A DNA stretch of 32,487 nt, from contig JAUHXV010000035.1 in NCBI GenBank assembly GCA_030426765.1, forward strand, positions 1 through 32,487, read 5' to 3'. Both the position numbers and the translations under genes were made by a program. The DNA is from Bacteroidia bacterium. Its GTDB lineage: Bacteria > Bacteroidota > Bacteroidia > Chitinophagales > Saprospiraceae. Every line of letters starts with the position of its first letter. Positions within the stretch are counted from its first letter, which is position 1. Below are positions 16,215 to 23,515 of the stretch, piece by piece. Under the pieces are notes generated by a model that was given only the letters and a program-made list of their open reading frames with translations, was not told the DNA's origin and ran no database searches.

Positions 16215-17744
16215 TCATTTATTGTATCGATGGTATTCCGGAAGGAAAAGCGAAAATTCACTTCCCTTTCCGGGTTCACTTTTCACAGAAATGCTTCCTT
16301 TATGGGCTTCAGCGATGGCCTTTACATAGCTTAGACCGAGTCCGAATCCTTTCACGTCATGCACATTGCCGGTATGCACCCTGTAGAATTTATCAAAGAT
16401 ATGCTTTTGATCCTCTTTGGTCATCCCGATCCCCTTATCAGACACCGTTATTTCGATACCATTCGGTACATTTTGCGAACGAATGGTGATCTCAGGAGCG
16501 CCGACGGAATATTTATTGGCATTGTCCAGCATATTATATATCACATTCGAGAGGTGTGTATGGTCTCCTTCCATCATCGGCTGGTCAGCCTCCAGTTCTA
16601 CCTTAATTTCTCCCTCTCGGTGCTGGACCTGCAGGCTGAGATGATCGACCGCCTGTCGGATGATGGCATGCATATCGACCTGTGACACCCTGAGTTTAAA
16701 ATCTTTCTCATCCATCTGCGCCATCTGAAGGACTTTTTCCACCTGGCGCAACATGCGTTTGTTTTCCTGCCTGATGATGCCGACAAACCGATTGATCCTG
16801 GCTTCATCCGAAATCACCTTTGGACTCGCTATCGAATCTGCTGCCAACGATATCGTGGCGATCGGCGTCTTAAACTCATGCGTCATATTGTTGATAAAGT
16901 CGGTTTTCATAGCAGACACTTTCTTCTGTCGCAGGATCACATAGATGGTATAGCTGAAGCAAAACAGGATCAGGCTGGTAAAAAGTACTGCAGCGAGCAT
17001 TGTAGGCAACAGTGAATACCACAGCCATCCGGCCTTGTTAGGAAAATGCAGCGTAAGCCATCCGGGCGAATTCTTAAGGTCAGAACGAAACAGAGCGATG
17101 TGATATTTTGAATTGAACAGCGACTTTGATTGCGGATGATTGGCATGCGTGGCTTCCGAATCATCCATACTGCCCACGACATAGTTGCCATTGATGATGA
17201 TAAAACTCGAGTCAGTGGACTCAAGCACACCATATTGGTAGGGCAAGTCGATCCCATGGTTTTCCAGTTCTTCTTTGATCAGGTAATCCAGTTTAGCAGG
17301 TACAATCCGCTCAGAAATGTGCGGTGGGTTGTAGCGACGCTGTTCATCCCACATTTCCCAATACGTACTCTGTCGTCTCCAGCTATCCATACTGTCAAGC
17401 ATGGAAGCGAGCAGGTCGGAAGAATACAGCGTATCGTTGATTTTCTCAAGGTGCACGCGTATTTCTGAACCCACCATCCCGGCTTCCTCGATAAAAGCAG
17501 CCATCTCCTGGCGAATCATTTCGGATGGTGCCTCACTCATGCTGTTGAGCAATTCAAGCGGGACTATCGCTTCACTGGCCGTCAGGCGTTCCTCAACATT
17601 GTTGAGTGCTTCAAATACATTTATTTCAAACCTTGTCTCCTGTTGCTCCATGGACCAATTAAACCAATAGACCTGGATCAGACTTGACCCCAGCAGCCCA
17701 ATGGTCATCAGAATGATGATCAGCCATATTGCTTTTTTACTCAT
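16215..17744 (-). CDS. Membrane sensor histidine kinase
   Basis: About 509 residues. A first transmembrane helix (5-27) is followed by a periplasmic sensor region of about 210 residues without a recognisable motif, a second transmembrane helix (about 242-270), and then the kinase core. The phospho-acceptor H288 lies in MTHEFKTPIATI, the N box is NMLDNANKYS (403-412), the G1 box DKGIGM (about 435) and the G2 box GFGLGLSYV (about 465). It would phosphorylate the regulator encoded immediately downstream. The sensed signal cannot be inferred. A TAAATTTG promoter box lies just upstream of the start. Confidence 0.95.
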   Translation of the reverse strand: MSKKAIWLIIILMTIGLLGSSLIQVYWFNWSMEQQETRFEINVFEALNNVEERLTASEAIVPLELLNSMSEAPSEMIRQEMAAFIEEAGMVGSEIRVHLEKINDTLYSSDLLASMLDSMDSWRRQSTYWEMWDEQRRYNPPHISERIVPAKLDYLIKEELENHGIDLPYQYGVLESTDSSFIIINGNYVVGSMDDSEATHANHPQSKSLFNSKYHIALFRSDLKNSPGWLTLHFPNKAGWLWYSLLPTMLAAVLFTSLILFCFSYTIYVILRQKKVSAMKTDFINNMTHEFKTPIATISLAADSIASPKVISDEARINRFVGIIRQENKRMLRQVEKVLQMAQMDEKDFKLRVSQVDMHAIIRQAVDHLSLQVQHREGEIKVELEADQPMMEGDHTHLSNVIYNMLDNANKYSVGAPEITIRSQNVPNGIEITVSDKGIGMTKEDQKHIFDKFYRVHTGNVHDVKGFGLGLSYVKAIAEAHKGSISVKSEPGKGSEFSLFLPEYHRYNK

Positions 17745-17755
17745 ACAGGAGAATG

Positions 17756-17805
17756 CAAATTTACAATCATTGGAGGTTCTGCCGGGATTTTAACGAGGTC
17801 TTAAC
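17756..17805 (-). promoter_or_regulatory. Candidate promoter of the kinase/regulator operon with an 11-bp-spaced direct repeat
   Basis: On the minus strand TAAATTTG (17756-17763) matches the Bacteroidota -7 box. About 27-42 bp further upstream TTAAC occurs twice on the plus strand (17790-17794 and 17801-17805), spaced exactly 11 bp. Direct repeats one helical turn apart are the usual binding arrangement of OmpR/PhoB-family regulators, so autoregulation is possible. Confidence 0.4.
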
Positions 17806-17945
17806 CTCTTTGCACAGTTCAAAGCCTGATTCTTTGGCATAATAACGAACCTACAGGAAAAAATATTCGATATCTCATGGATTCCTGCACGTGACGTTCC
17901 TGCGGAATGAAAGTTGAAGTACAGGATAACAGGAAGTTGATTTCG

Positions 17946-18746
17946 TTAAAGGGTTCTGATTTTAATATTGCGAAACCATACTATGTCATTATGATCCTGC
18001 AAGGCAATTTTTCCCGCAGGGGCTCGACCGAAATCTTCCATCTCACCGAACTTCGAATTTTTAATCATTTCATACCATTCATCGGTATACATTTCAAAGG
18101 CCACCACCTTTACGCCATTTAACCAGTGTTCGACCTTGCCTTCATTTTTGATGAGTCTAACGTGATTCCATTCACCGGCCGGCAATACGGTGACTTCGCT
18201 ACATTCGATCATATCGTAAAGATCACCGGCCCGGTGTGTTGTAAACTTACTGTCGGGATGGCAGGCATTGTCGAGGATTTGCATTTCCGGCCCGGTCATC
18301 CAGGGAAATTTATATTTCTCATCTTCCACCACATTGTAGATAATCCCGCTGTTGCCGCATGGTGACACTTTCCACTCCAGTGTAAATTCAAAATTTTCAT
18401 AGACATCTTCCGTCAGAATATCGCCTCCATCCGGCGCCTGCCAATGGCCATCCGCATCCTGACGTGAATCCAGCATCAGCGTTCCGTCAACAACCACCCA
18501 GCTTTTTCCAATAGTGGTCTTGTTGAAATTATGCCAACCTTTCGTAGTCTTGCCGTCAAAGAGCAATTTCCAGCCTTCCTTTTTCTCTTGTTGACTGAGT
18601 GTATTAGGTTCAACTTGTGGTTGCGTACCAACGCTGTAAAAAGTGGGGTTTGCCAAAAGTTTTGTGGACATGTGATCATGATCGATTGATCCTCCGACAC
18701 TCATGAACATGTAAAGGGAAGAAAGCAGGAAACTGTAGTAGAGCAT
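17946..18746 (-). CDS. Exported DUF1080 (3-keto-disaccharide hydrolase domain) protein
   Basis: A 266-residue protein with an N-terminal hydrophobic export segment (MLYYSFLLSSLYMFMSVGG) and one DUF1080 concanavalin-like jelly-roll domain from about 58 to the end. Family hallmarks are GWKLLFDGKTTKGWHNFN, GDILTEDVYENFEFTLEWK, SGIIYNVVEDE, PEMQILDN, EWNHVRLIKNEGKVEHWLNG and the ending GKIALQDHNDIVWFRNIKIR. Members of this family act on glycosidic or 3-keto-glycoside bonds in sugar uptake; the exact substrate here is unknown. It is divergent from the SRPBCC gene. Confidence 0.88.
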   Translation of the reverse strand: MLYYSFLLSSLYMFMSVGGSIDHDHMSTKLLANPTFYSVGTQPQVEPNTLSQQEKKEGWKLLFDGKTTKGWHNFNKTTIGKSWVVVDGTLMLDSRQDADGHWQAPDGGDILTEDVYENFEFTLEWKVSPCGNSGIIYNVVEDEKYKFPWMTGPEMQILDNACHPDSKFTTHRAGDLYDMIECSEVTVLPAGEWNHVRLIKNEGKVEHWLNGVKVVAFEMYTDEWYEMIKNSKFGEMEDFGRAPAGKIALQDHNDIVWFRNIKIRTL

Positions 18747-18827
18747 TTTTAGAAGAATGTAGGTTATCCAAAGCCAATAATACAGAATTTATCAGGAAGT
18801 CCTCCTGCACTTTTCTGTTGCTTTCTT

Positions 18828-18835
18828 TAGTTTTG
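18828..18835 (+). promoter_or_regulatory. Candidate -7 promoter box (TAGTTTTG)
   Basis: It matches TAnnTTTG, 21 bp upstream of the ATG of the SRPBCC protein. No clear -33 box is visible. Confidence 0.35.
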
Positions 18836-18856
18836 CGCAACAATCTGATATCCGTT

Positions 18857-19873
18857 ATGAATAAGTGGTTGAAATATATTCTGATCGCCCTGGGGCTGAT
18901 CCTCCTTGCCATCATCATCATGGGAATGACGGGGCCGAAATCCTTTCACATTAATCGATCGATTGTTATCTCCTCCGGTATCGATAACGTGTGGCCATAT
19001 GTAAGTTCGGCGCAGAAAATGCAGGAATGGTCACCCTGGGTGACCAAGGACTCTACGCTTCAGATCGAGTATTTCGGTGAAGAAGGCACGGTTGGCTCAG
19101 GTTACAAATGGAAGGGTGAAGAACTGGGACAAGGTGAACAAACTATTACGATGCTGGCGGAACCTAATCGGGTTTTGGCCGATCTCAAAATCAATATGGG
19201 TTTCGGGGATCAGCTGTCCACCGTCTCATTTGACCTGAAAGATACATTGAGGGCGACGCGGGTAAGCTGGGGGATGCGCGGAGAAAATAATTTCTTTGGT
19301 CGCATTTTCAGCCAGCTTTTTGATTTTGACAAAGCCGTTGGCGCGGATTACGAGGAGGGACTGGCCAACCTCAAAAGGATTGTGGAAATGGATACAGATA
19401 CCGTCATCTATCAGATTAATACGGGTCAGTTTCCCGGCGGACAATATCTGGGTATTCGCGGTACTGTCCCGCTTGATGAGGTGATACCCTTCTATGATTT
19501 CAATCTCCAGAACCTGTTGCGCCTGATACAGTTTGAAGGCCTTGAACTATCTGGTGCACCCCTGGCGATGTTCTATGATTACAATATTGAAAAGGGTACA
19601 ACCGAAATGGTCGTGTGCATCAACTATACGAAAGCCATTGAAAATCTCCCTGAAGAAGTAGAAATCATTTCACTTCCCTCTTCCTATTATGTGACGACGG
19701 ATTATTATGGCGGGCATCATGGAATCCGCAAGGCCCATGTGGCCATCGAAGCATTCCTGCAGGACAACAAAGCGAATGTTGTTCCGCCCTTTCTTGAGGT
19801 ATATATGACGGATGGTCAGAATGAGCCCGATTCAAATAAGTACCTGACGAAGGTGGTTTATTTTGTGAATTAG
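18857..19873 (+). CDS. Membrane-anchored SRPBCC (polyketide-cyclase-like) protein with C-terminal GyrI-like domain
   Basis: 338 residues. An N-terminal transmembrane helix (about 5-25) is followed by an SRPBCC/START-like domain (about 33-185: INRSIVISSGIDNVWPYVSS, WSPWVTKDS, GSGYKWKGE, FDKAVGADYEEGLANLKRI). A GyrI-like small-molecule-binding domain follows (about 195-338: GQYLGIRGTVPLDEVIPFY and the YYGGHHGIRKAHVAIEAFL region). Both folds bind hydrophobic or small ligands; no enzyme activity can be assigned. The ATG at 18857 is preferred to one 39 bp upstream because it begins the membrane helix directly. A 7-nt word array starts five bases after its stop codon. Confidence 0.8.
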   Translation: MNKWLKYILIALGLILLAIIIMGMTGPKSFHINRSIVISSGIDNVWPYVSSAQKMQEWSPWVTKDSTLQIEYFGEEGTVGSGYKWKGEELGQGEQTITMLAEPNRVLADLKINMGFGDQLSTVSFDLKDTLRATRVSWGMRGENNFFGRIFSQLFDFDKAVGADYEEGLANLKRIVEMDTDTVIYQINTGQFPGGQYLGIRGTVPLDEVIPFYDFNLQNLLRLIQFEGLELSGAPLAMFYDYNIEKGTTEMVVCINYTKAIENLPEEVEIISLPSSYYVTTDYYGGHHGIRKAHVAIEAFLQDNKANVVPPFLEVYMTDGQNEPDSNKYLTKVVYFVN

Positions 19874-19878
19874 ATTTT

Positions 19879-20441
19879 AGACCTGAGACCTGAGACCTGA
19901 GACTTGAGACCTTTTTTGGGTTTGTATTCAGCTATGTTTTTGTATAAGGCTGTAAAGCATTTTCTGAACTTCATGGATTTTTGAAATCACATTTTCTATT
20001 CTTGATCTTTCGCCGTATTTCCGTCGCAAGGCGATATACAGTTGTGTTTCCAATTCATATGCGGATCCTTGTGCAATACTCAAAAACTGAACGAATTGCG
20101 GGTTCGTTCCTCTTCCACAACCTTCAGCAGTGTTAGATGGAATTGAAATAGCTGACTTCCTCGTTTGAGCGGTTAGACCAAACGATTCTTCCTTTGGGTA
20201 ATCATCAGTGATGGTGTATATCTCCTCCACAACATCCATCGCCAATTTCCAAACCAGGAGCTCTTTAAAATTGTGCTTTTCTTTAAACCTCATATTGCAT
20301 TTATTTCGTTCTGCTCAATAGATTGTAAAAACTTTCTTTTCATATAAGTGTCTTGAGAATGCAATCAGTGCTATCAACCTTGTCAAAATAAATCACTCCC
20401 CCTTCTCAGGTCTCAGGTCTCAGGTCTCAGGTCTCAGGTCT
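19879..20441. mobile_element. Candidate cassette A: four-helix-bundle gene between inverted AGACCTG arrays
   Basis: The left array (19879-19913) is AGACCTG three times, then AGACTTG and AGACCTT. The right array (20407-20441) is CAGGTCT five times, the exact reverse complement. The core between them is about 490 bp and holds one gene of the 23S rRNA intervening-sequence protein family, its stop 14 bp from the left array and about 110 bp of leader on the other side. The cassette fills the gap between two convergent genes, five bases after one stop and six bases before the other. Calling it mobile is inference; the inverted arrays are seen directly. Confidence 0.6.
19928..20293 (-). CDS. Four helix bundle protein (23S rRNA intervening-sequence protein family, TIGR02436-like)
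   Basis: 121 residues. The family pattern is clear: NFKELLVWKLAMDVVEEIY (helix 1), TDDYPKEESFGLTAQTRKSA, the signature SIPSNTAEGCGRGT, QFVQFLSIAQGSAYELETQL (helix 3) and a final helix ending EVQKMLYSLIQKH. Members occur inside 23S rRNA intervening sequences and, in many Bacteroidota, as free-standing genes; their biochemical role is unknown, with a suggested relation to the Avd accessory protein of diversity-generating retroelements. The gene lies between inverted 7-nt arrays. It is only distantly similar to the second copy at 27988-28341, so the two are not a recent duplication. Confidence 0.9.
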   Translation of the reverse strand: MRFKEKHNFKELLVWKLAMDVVEEIYTITDDYPKEESFGLTAQTRKSAISIPSNTAEGCGRGTNPQFVQFLSIAQGSAYELETQLYIALRRKYGERSRIENVISKIHEVQKMLYSLIQKHS

Positions 20442-20447
20442 TGCGTC

Positions 20448-21620
20448 TTACGTCTCCGCCCTTGGCGCCCGTCGCTGCATTGTAAAATTGGCCCAGTGAA
20501 TGGATCCTTTGCCCCATCGCCGCCGGATGTGATCCAGCTGCTGAAATAAAGAGATCTCTTCTTCGGTATTGTCGAAGAGGTCGAGCTGGATATTGCCATG
20601 AACGAGTCCGCTAAACTTCACGCCGATGAGGCGGATGAGCTGGCGGCGTTCGTAGACATCGGCAAAGAGCTCGAGGGCATGGGCGATGAGCGTCCGCGTC
20701 TGTGCGGTATAGGCGATGCGGCGTTGTTTGGTAAAAGTGTTGAAATCGGCATAGCGTATTTTGACGGTGATGCAACTGGTGAGCCGGGCATCCTGCCGCA
20801 GGTCAAAGGCGAGTTCGTCGACCATGCCGCCGAGCATACTGCGGATAAACTGCATATCGAGTGTGTCTTCGCTGAAGGTGCGTTCTTTGGACATCGATTT
20901 TTGTTCGCTGTAGGGCACTACCTGTCGGCGGTCAATGGCATTGGCGCTTTCCCAGAGATAGCGACCCATTTTTCCGAATTCGCGATCGAGCAGGGTGTGG
21001 GGAATTTCGCGGAGGACGCGGTTGGTTCGCACCCCCATAAAGCTCAGCTTCTTATACGTCTCTTTGCCTATGCCGGGGATCTTGGCGGTGGATAGCGGGG
21101 CCAGGAATTCGCGCTCTTCACCGGACGGGATTTCGCGCATCCCATTGGGCTTGGCCTCCCCTGTTCCGACCTTCGAAACCAGCTTGTTGACCGACAGCGC
21201 ACAGGAGATGGGCAGCCCGGATTCTCTGATGATATGCTGCCGAAGTTCTCCGGACCATTTATAACACCCAAAATACCTGTCCATCCCGCTGATATCGAGA
21301 TAAAACTCATCAATCGATGCTTTTTCAAAAACCGGTGCCTGGTCGCTGATGATATCGGAAACGAGCTTTGAGTATTTCGTATATGCATCCATGTCGCCCC
21401 GCAGCACAAGGGCTTGCGGACACAGGCGCAGCGCCATTTTCATGGGCATGGCAGAATGCACCCCGTAGCGACGCGCCTCATAGCTGCACGATGACACGAC
21501 CCCACGGCCTCCCATCCCGCCGATGATGAGGGGCTTGCCCTTCAGGCTGCTGTCGCGCAGGCATTCTACGGAGACAAAAAAGGAGTCGAGGTCCAGATGA
21601 AGTACTGCTCTGTCATACAT
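20448..21620 (-). CDS. dinB: DNA polymerase IV (Y-family translesion polymerase)
   Basis: A 390-residue error-prone polymerase. Active-site carboxylates are D10 (HLDLDSFF), D104 and E105 (KASIDEFYLDISG). Also visible are the YEARRYGV segment of the fingers, the helix-hairpin-helix stretch AKIPGIGKETYKKL, the little-finger domain (from about 240, KERTFSEDTLD) and a beta-clamp-binding motif QLDLF near residue 350. It bypasses damaged bases during replication. An operator-like pair of inverted repeats sits at the promoter, suggesting damage-inducible or repressor-controlled expression. The 3' end is next to the CAGGTCT array. Confidence 0.95.
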   Translation of the reverse strand: MYDRAVLHLDLDSFFVSVECLRDSSLKGKPLIIGGMGGRGVVSSCSYEARRYGVHSAMPMKMALRLCPQALVLRGDMDAYTKYSKLVSDIISDQAPVFEKASIDEFYLDISGMDRYFGCYKWSGELRQHIIRESGLPISCALSVNKLVSKVGTGEAKPNGMREIPSGEEREFLAPLSTAKIPGIGKETYKKLSFMGVRTNRVLREIPHTLLDREFGKMGRYLWESANAIDRRQVVPYSEQKSMSKERTFSEDTLDMQFIRSMLGGMVDELAFDLRQDARLTSCITVKIRYADFNTFTKQRRIAYTAQTRTLIAHALELFADVYERRQLIRLIGVKFSGLVHGNIQLDLFDNTEEEISLFQQLDHIRRRWGKGSIHWANFTMQRRAPRAET

Positions 21621-21624
21621 TGAC

Positions 21625-21659
21625 CAAATATACGTCTATATTTAGACTATTTTTTAGTC
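21625..21659 (-). promoter_or_regulatory. dinB promoter with overlapping operator-like inverted repeats
   Basis: On the minus strand TATATTTG (21625-21632) matches the -7 box and lies five bases from the dinB ATG. Directly upstream are two overlapping inverted repeats: GTCTA-TATT-TAGAC (21634-21647) and GACTA-TTTTT-TAGTC (21645-21659). Their position over the spacer and -33 region is typical of a repressor site; the regulator is not known. Confidence 0.5.
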
Positions 21660-21787
21660 ATTTTTTCAAAAAAACATACAAACCGCAGCCATAATCTGGA
21701 AAGCAATGGCGAATAAGTGCCTGAGCGTCTTGAAGGAATGGAATTATAAGGTGTGTAAAAAAGTATGTTGTGTTTTGTGGAAAACAT

Positions 21788-21795
21788 TATCTTTG
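21788..21795 (+). promoter_or_regulatory. Candidate -7 promoter box of rpsT (TATCTTTG)
   Basis: It matches TAnnTTTG and lies 27 bp upstream of the rpsT start codon; it is the same octamer as at 1324-1331. A GTTG at 21767 could be a weak -33 partner. Confidence 0.5.
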
Positions 21796-21822
21796 CCCTC
21801 CAATTTTTAAAGAACAGAAAGT

Positions 21823-22074
21823 ATGGCCCATCACAAGTCAGCCAAGAAAAGAATCAGACAGGACGCAATCAAGCGCCTGCGCAACCGCTATTACAAGAAG
21901 TCTACGCGTACCTCTATCCAGAAACTGCGCGAAATGACCGACAAAGTAGAAGCGGAAAAATTCCTGCCCAAAGTGGTCAGTATGATTGATAAATTAGCGA
22001 AGAGAAACCTCTTCCATGCCAATAAAGCCGCCAACCTGAAATCAGGTCTGATGAAAAAGGTGGCACAACTCTAA
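21823..22074 (+). CDS. rpsT: 30S ribosomal protein S20
   Basis: An 83-residue, highly basic, helical primary rRNA-binding protein of the small subunit. MAHHKSAKKRIRQDAIKRLR at the N-terminus and LAKRNLFHANKAANLKSGLM KK at the C-terminus are family hallmarks. It is monocistronic, with its own promoter box and hairpin terminator. Confidence 0.97.
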   Translation: MAHHKSAKKRIRQDAIKRLRNRYYKKSTRTSIQKLREMTDKVEAEKFLPKVVSMIDKLAKRNLFHANKAANLKSGLMKKVAQL

Positions 22075-22113
22075 CACACCCATTAAGGCAGCTATAGAAT
22101 AGCCTAATTAGTG

Positions 22114-22149
22114 AGCCAAGCTGGGAAACCGGTTTGGCTTTCTATTTTG
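22114..22149 (+). terminator. Rho-independent terminator of rpsT
   Basis: AGCCAAGCTGG pairs (with two G-U pairs) with CCGGTTTGGCT around a GAAA tetraloop, followed by TTCTATTTT. It overlaps the 3' end of the convergent VanZ-like gene. Confidence 0.8.
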
Positions 22150-22516
22150 AGGATCGACCCGCACGCAACCGCCTGATTTTCCAGGCGACCAGCAAACCCG
22201 CAACCGCCCCCAGTGCATTGGCCACCATATCCGCCACTTCAAAACTGCGGCCCGAAGCCAGATAGTATTGCCCAAACTCCAGCAATACACCCGACATCCC
22301 ACACAATAAAAGGGTAAACAAAAAGGAAAAACGAAGTTTACTTTGCGACAGCGCGCTGAACACCAGAAACGCCCACCCGGCATACATCCCAAAATGACCG
22401 ATCTTGTCAAAATGCGGGATCCCAAACATCATCTTATCCGCATTCCCGCCCGGCATCAGAGACAAGACGAAAATAACGACGCCCCAGAGTATTGCAGGTA
22501 GCCAACGGAGAATCAT
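22142..22516 (-). CDS. VanZ-like small membrane protein
   Basis: A 124-residue protein with about four transmembrane helices. Family motifs are DKIGHFGMYAGWAFLVFS (after helix 1) and the GVLLEFGQYYL...RSFEVADMVANALGA segment near the C-terminus. VanZ-family proteins include the teicoplanin-resistance accessory protein, but stand-alone Bacteroidota members have no established function. A second frame on the same strand (22108-22425) is a shadow. A GTGA-word array begins two bases upstream of its start codon. Confidence 0.85.
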   Translation of the reverse strand: MILRWLPAILWGVVIFVLSLMPGGNADKMMFGIPHFDKIGHFGMYAGWAFLVFSALSQSKLRFSFLFTLLLCGMSGVLLEFGQYYLASGRSFEVADMVANALGAVAGLLVAWKIRRLRAGRSSK

Positions 22517-22518
22517 AA

Positions 22519-22830
22519 GTGAGGGAGTGATGGGGTGAGGAAGTGATGGAGTGATCTGGTGTAAATGTGTAGGTGTTTAGATGTTTAAAAGTGAGTCCAA
22601 AATCCTATTCATACTCAATGCATCAGTGCACGCACAGCCAAAGGATATTGAATCGCAAAGTAAAATTTTGAGCCAGGTGAAGAAATGACTCAGAATCATT
22701 CCTAACTACCTGGAAGGACCTATATGGAATATGGGTTTACGCAAAGCCGCCAGGGCGGAAAAAAAAGACGCAAAGAGGAATTCTACAAATTCTCACTTTT
22801 CATCACTCCCTCACCCCATCACTCCATCAC
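22519..22830. repeat. Candidate cassette C: inverted GTGAnnnn arrays around a core without a gene
   Basis: The left array (22519-22598) is ten consecutive 8-nt words, the first five GTGAGGGA, GTGATGGG, GTGAGGAA, GTGATGGA and GTGATCTG, decaying to GTGT/GTTT. The right array (22801-22830) is TCCCTCAC, CCCATCAC, TCCATCAC preceded by CATCAC, the reverse complement of the same words. The core (about 200 bp) has no plausible gene but includes the 70-bp ACGCAAAG element shared with 15355-15425. Pyrimidine-rich words continue to the gcvH stop codon at 22873. Confidence 0.65.
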
Positions 22831-22872
22831 CAATGCTCCATACCCTACGCTCTCAGCTCTACGCCCCTCGCC

Positions 22873-23286
22873 CTACGCACCAACCAACTCGCGGTATGCA
22901 GCGACGCCCATCAGCATATCAATCTGGCTCTCATCGGTCAGGGCGGCGCGGATAATCCAGCCGGCACCATAAGGATCTGAATTGATCAGTCCCGGATTGT
23001 CCCCGCCGTCTTCAGAAATCTCCTGATTAAATTCCAGCACCTCTCCACTCAGGGGCATAAACAGATCCGAGGTCGTTTTGACAGCTTCGACGGTGCCAAA
23101 CACAGCATCTTTATCTACGGTATCACCTACCGTATCCACTTCAATATAGACCAACTCGCCGAGTTCGCCCTGAGCAAAATCCGTGATCCCGATTTCAATA
23201 ATCTGACGTCCGTCATCGGTCTTAGCGCCCGTAAAGCGTACCCATTCGTGCTCTGATGTGTATTTAAGATCGTCTGGAAAATTCAT
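22873..23286 (-). CDS. gcvH: Glycine cleavage system H protein
   Basis: A 137-residue lipoyl carrier of the glycine cleavage complex, shuttling the aminomethyl group between P, T and L proteins. The lipoylation motif is [20 protein letters not shown] with target K70. The N-terminal signature KYTSEHEWV and C-terminal [13 protein letters not shown] are also typical. It stands alone here; gcvP and gcvT are not nearby. The upstream region is shared with the divergent amidohydrolase operon. Confidence 0.96.
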   Translation of the reverse strand: MNFPDDLKYTSEHEWVRFTGAKTDDGRQIIEIGITDFAQGELGELVYIEVDTVGDTVDKDAVFGTVEAVKTTSDLFMPLSGEVLEFNQEISEDGGDNPGLINSDPYGAGWIIRAALTDESQIDMLMGVAAYRELVGA

Positions 23287-23515
23287 ATAGCTTGTGGTTA
23301 TTATTTAATTATGTGAATGACCAAAATTAGAAGAATTTATCAATCTGGAAGAGGTTTTCTGCAAATCTCCAACCAGAGCCAATGAAAGCAAATCAGTAAT
23401 ACCCCGTTCAGAAAAGCAGGCTTTGGTCGAAACAAACCGTCCCTTATCCGAATCTATCCGATTCCTTAAATACTTTTTCTACTTTGTGCATCCACAAGAT
23501 GTAATTGAAATATCC

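Noticed and set aside
19928..20293. Reading the four-helix-bundle gene as part of a real 23S rRNA intervening sequence or a diversity-generating retroelement
   Set aside because: No rRNA sequence flanks it, and no reverse transcriptase, template repeat or variable-repeat gene is present in the window.
20598..21095. 165-codon plus-strand open frame over dinB
   Set aside because: Antisense shadow of a conserved gene; composition follows the codon bias of dinB on the other strand.
22108..22425. 105-codon minus-strand frame overlapping the VanZ-like gene
   Set aside because: Out-of-frame shadow; the VanZ frame has the family motifs and membrane helices.
22519..22830. CRISPR array
   Set aside because: Units are contiguous 8-nt words without spacers, and arrays are paired in inverted orientation; no cas gene is in the window.
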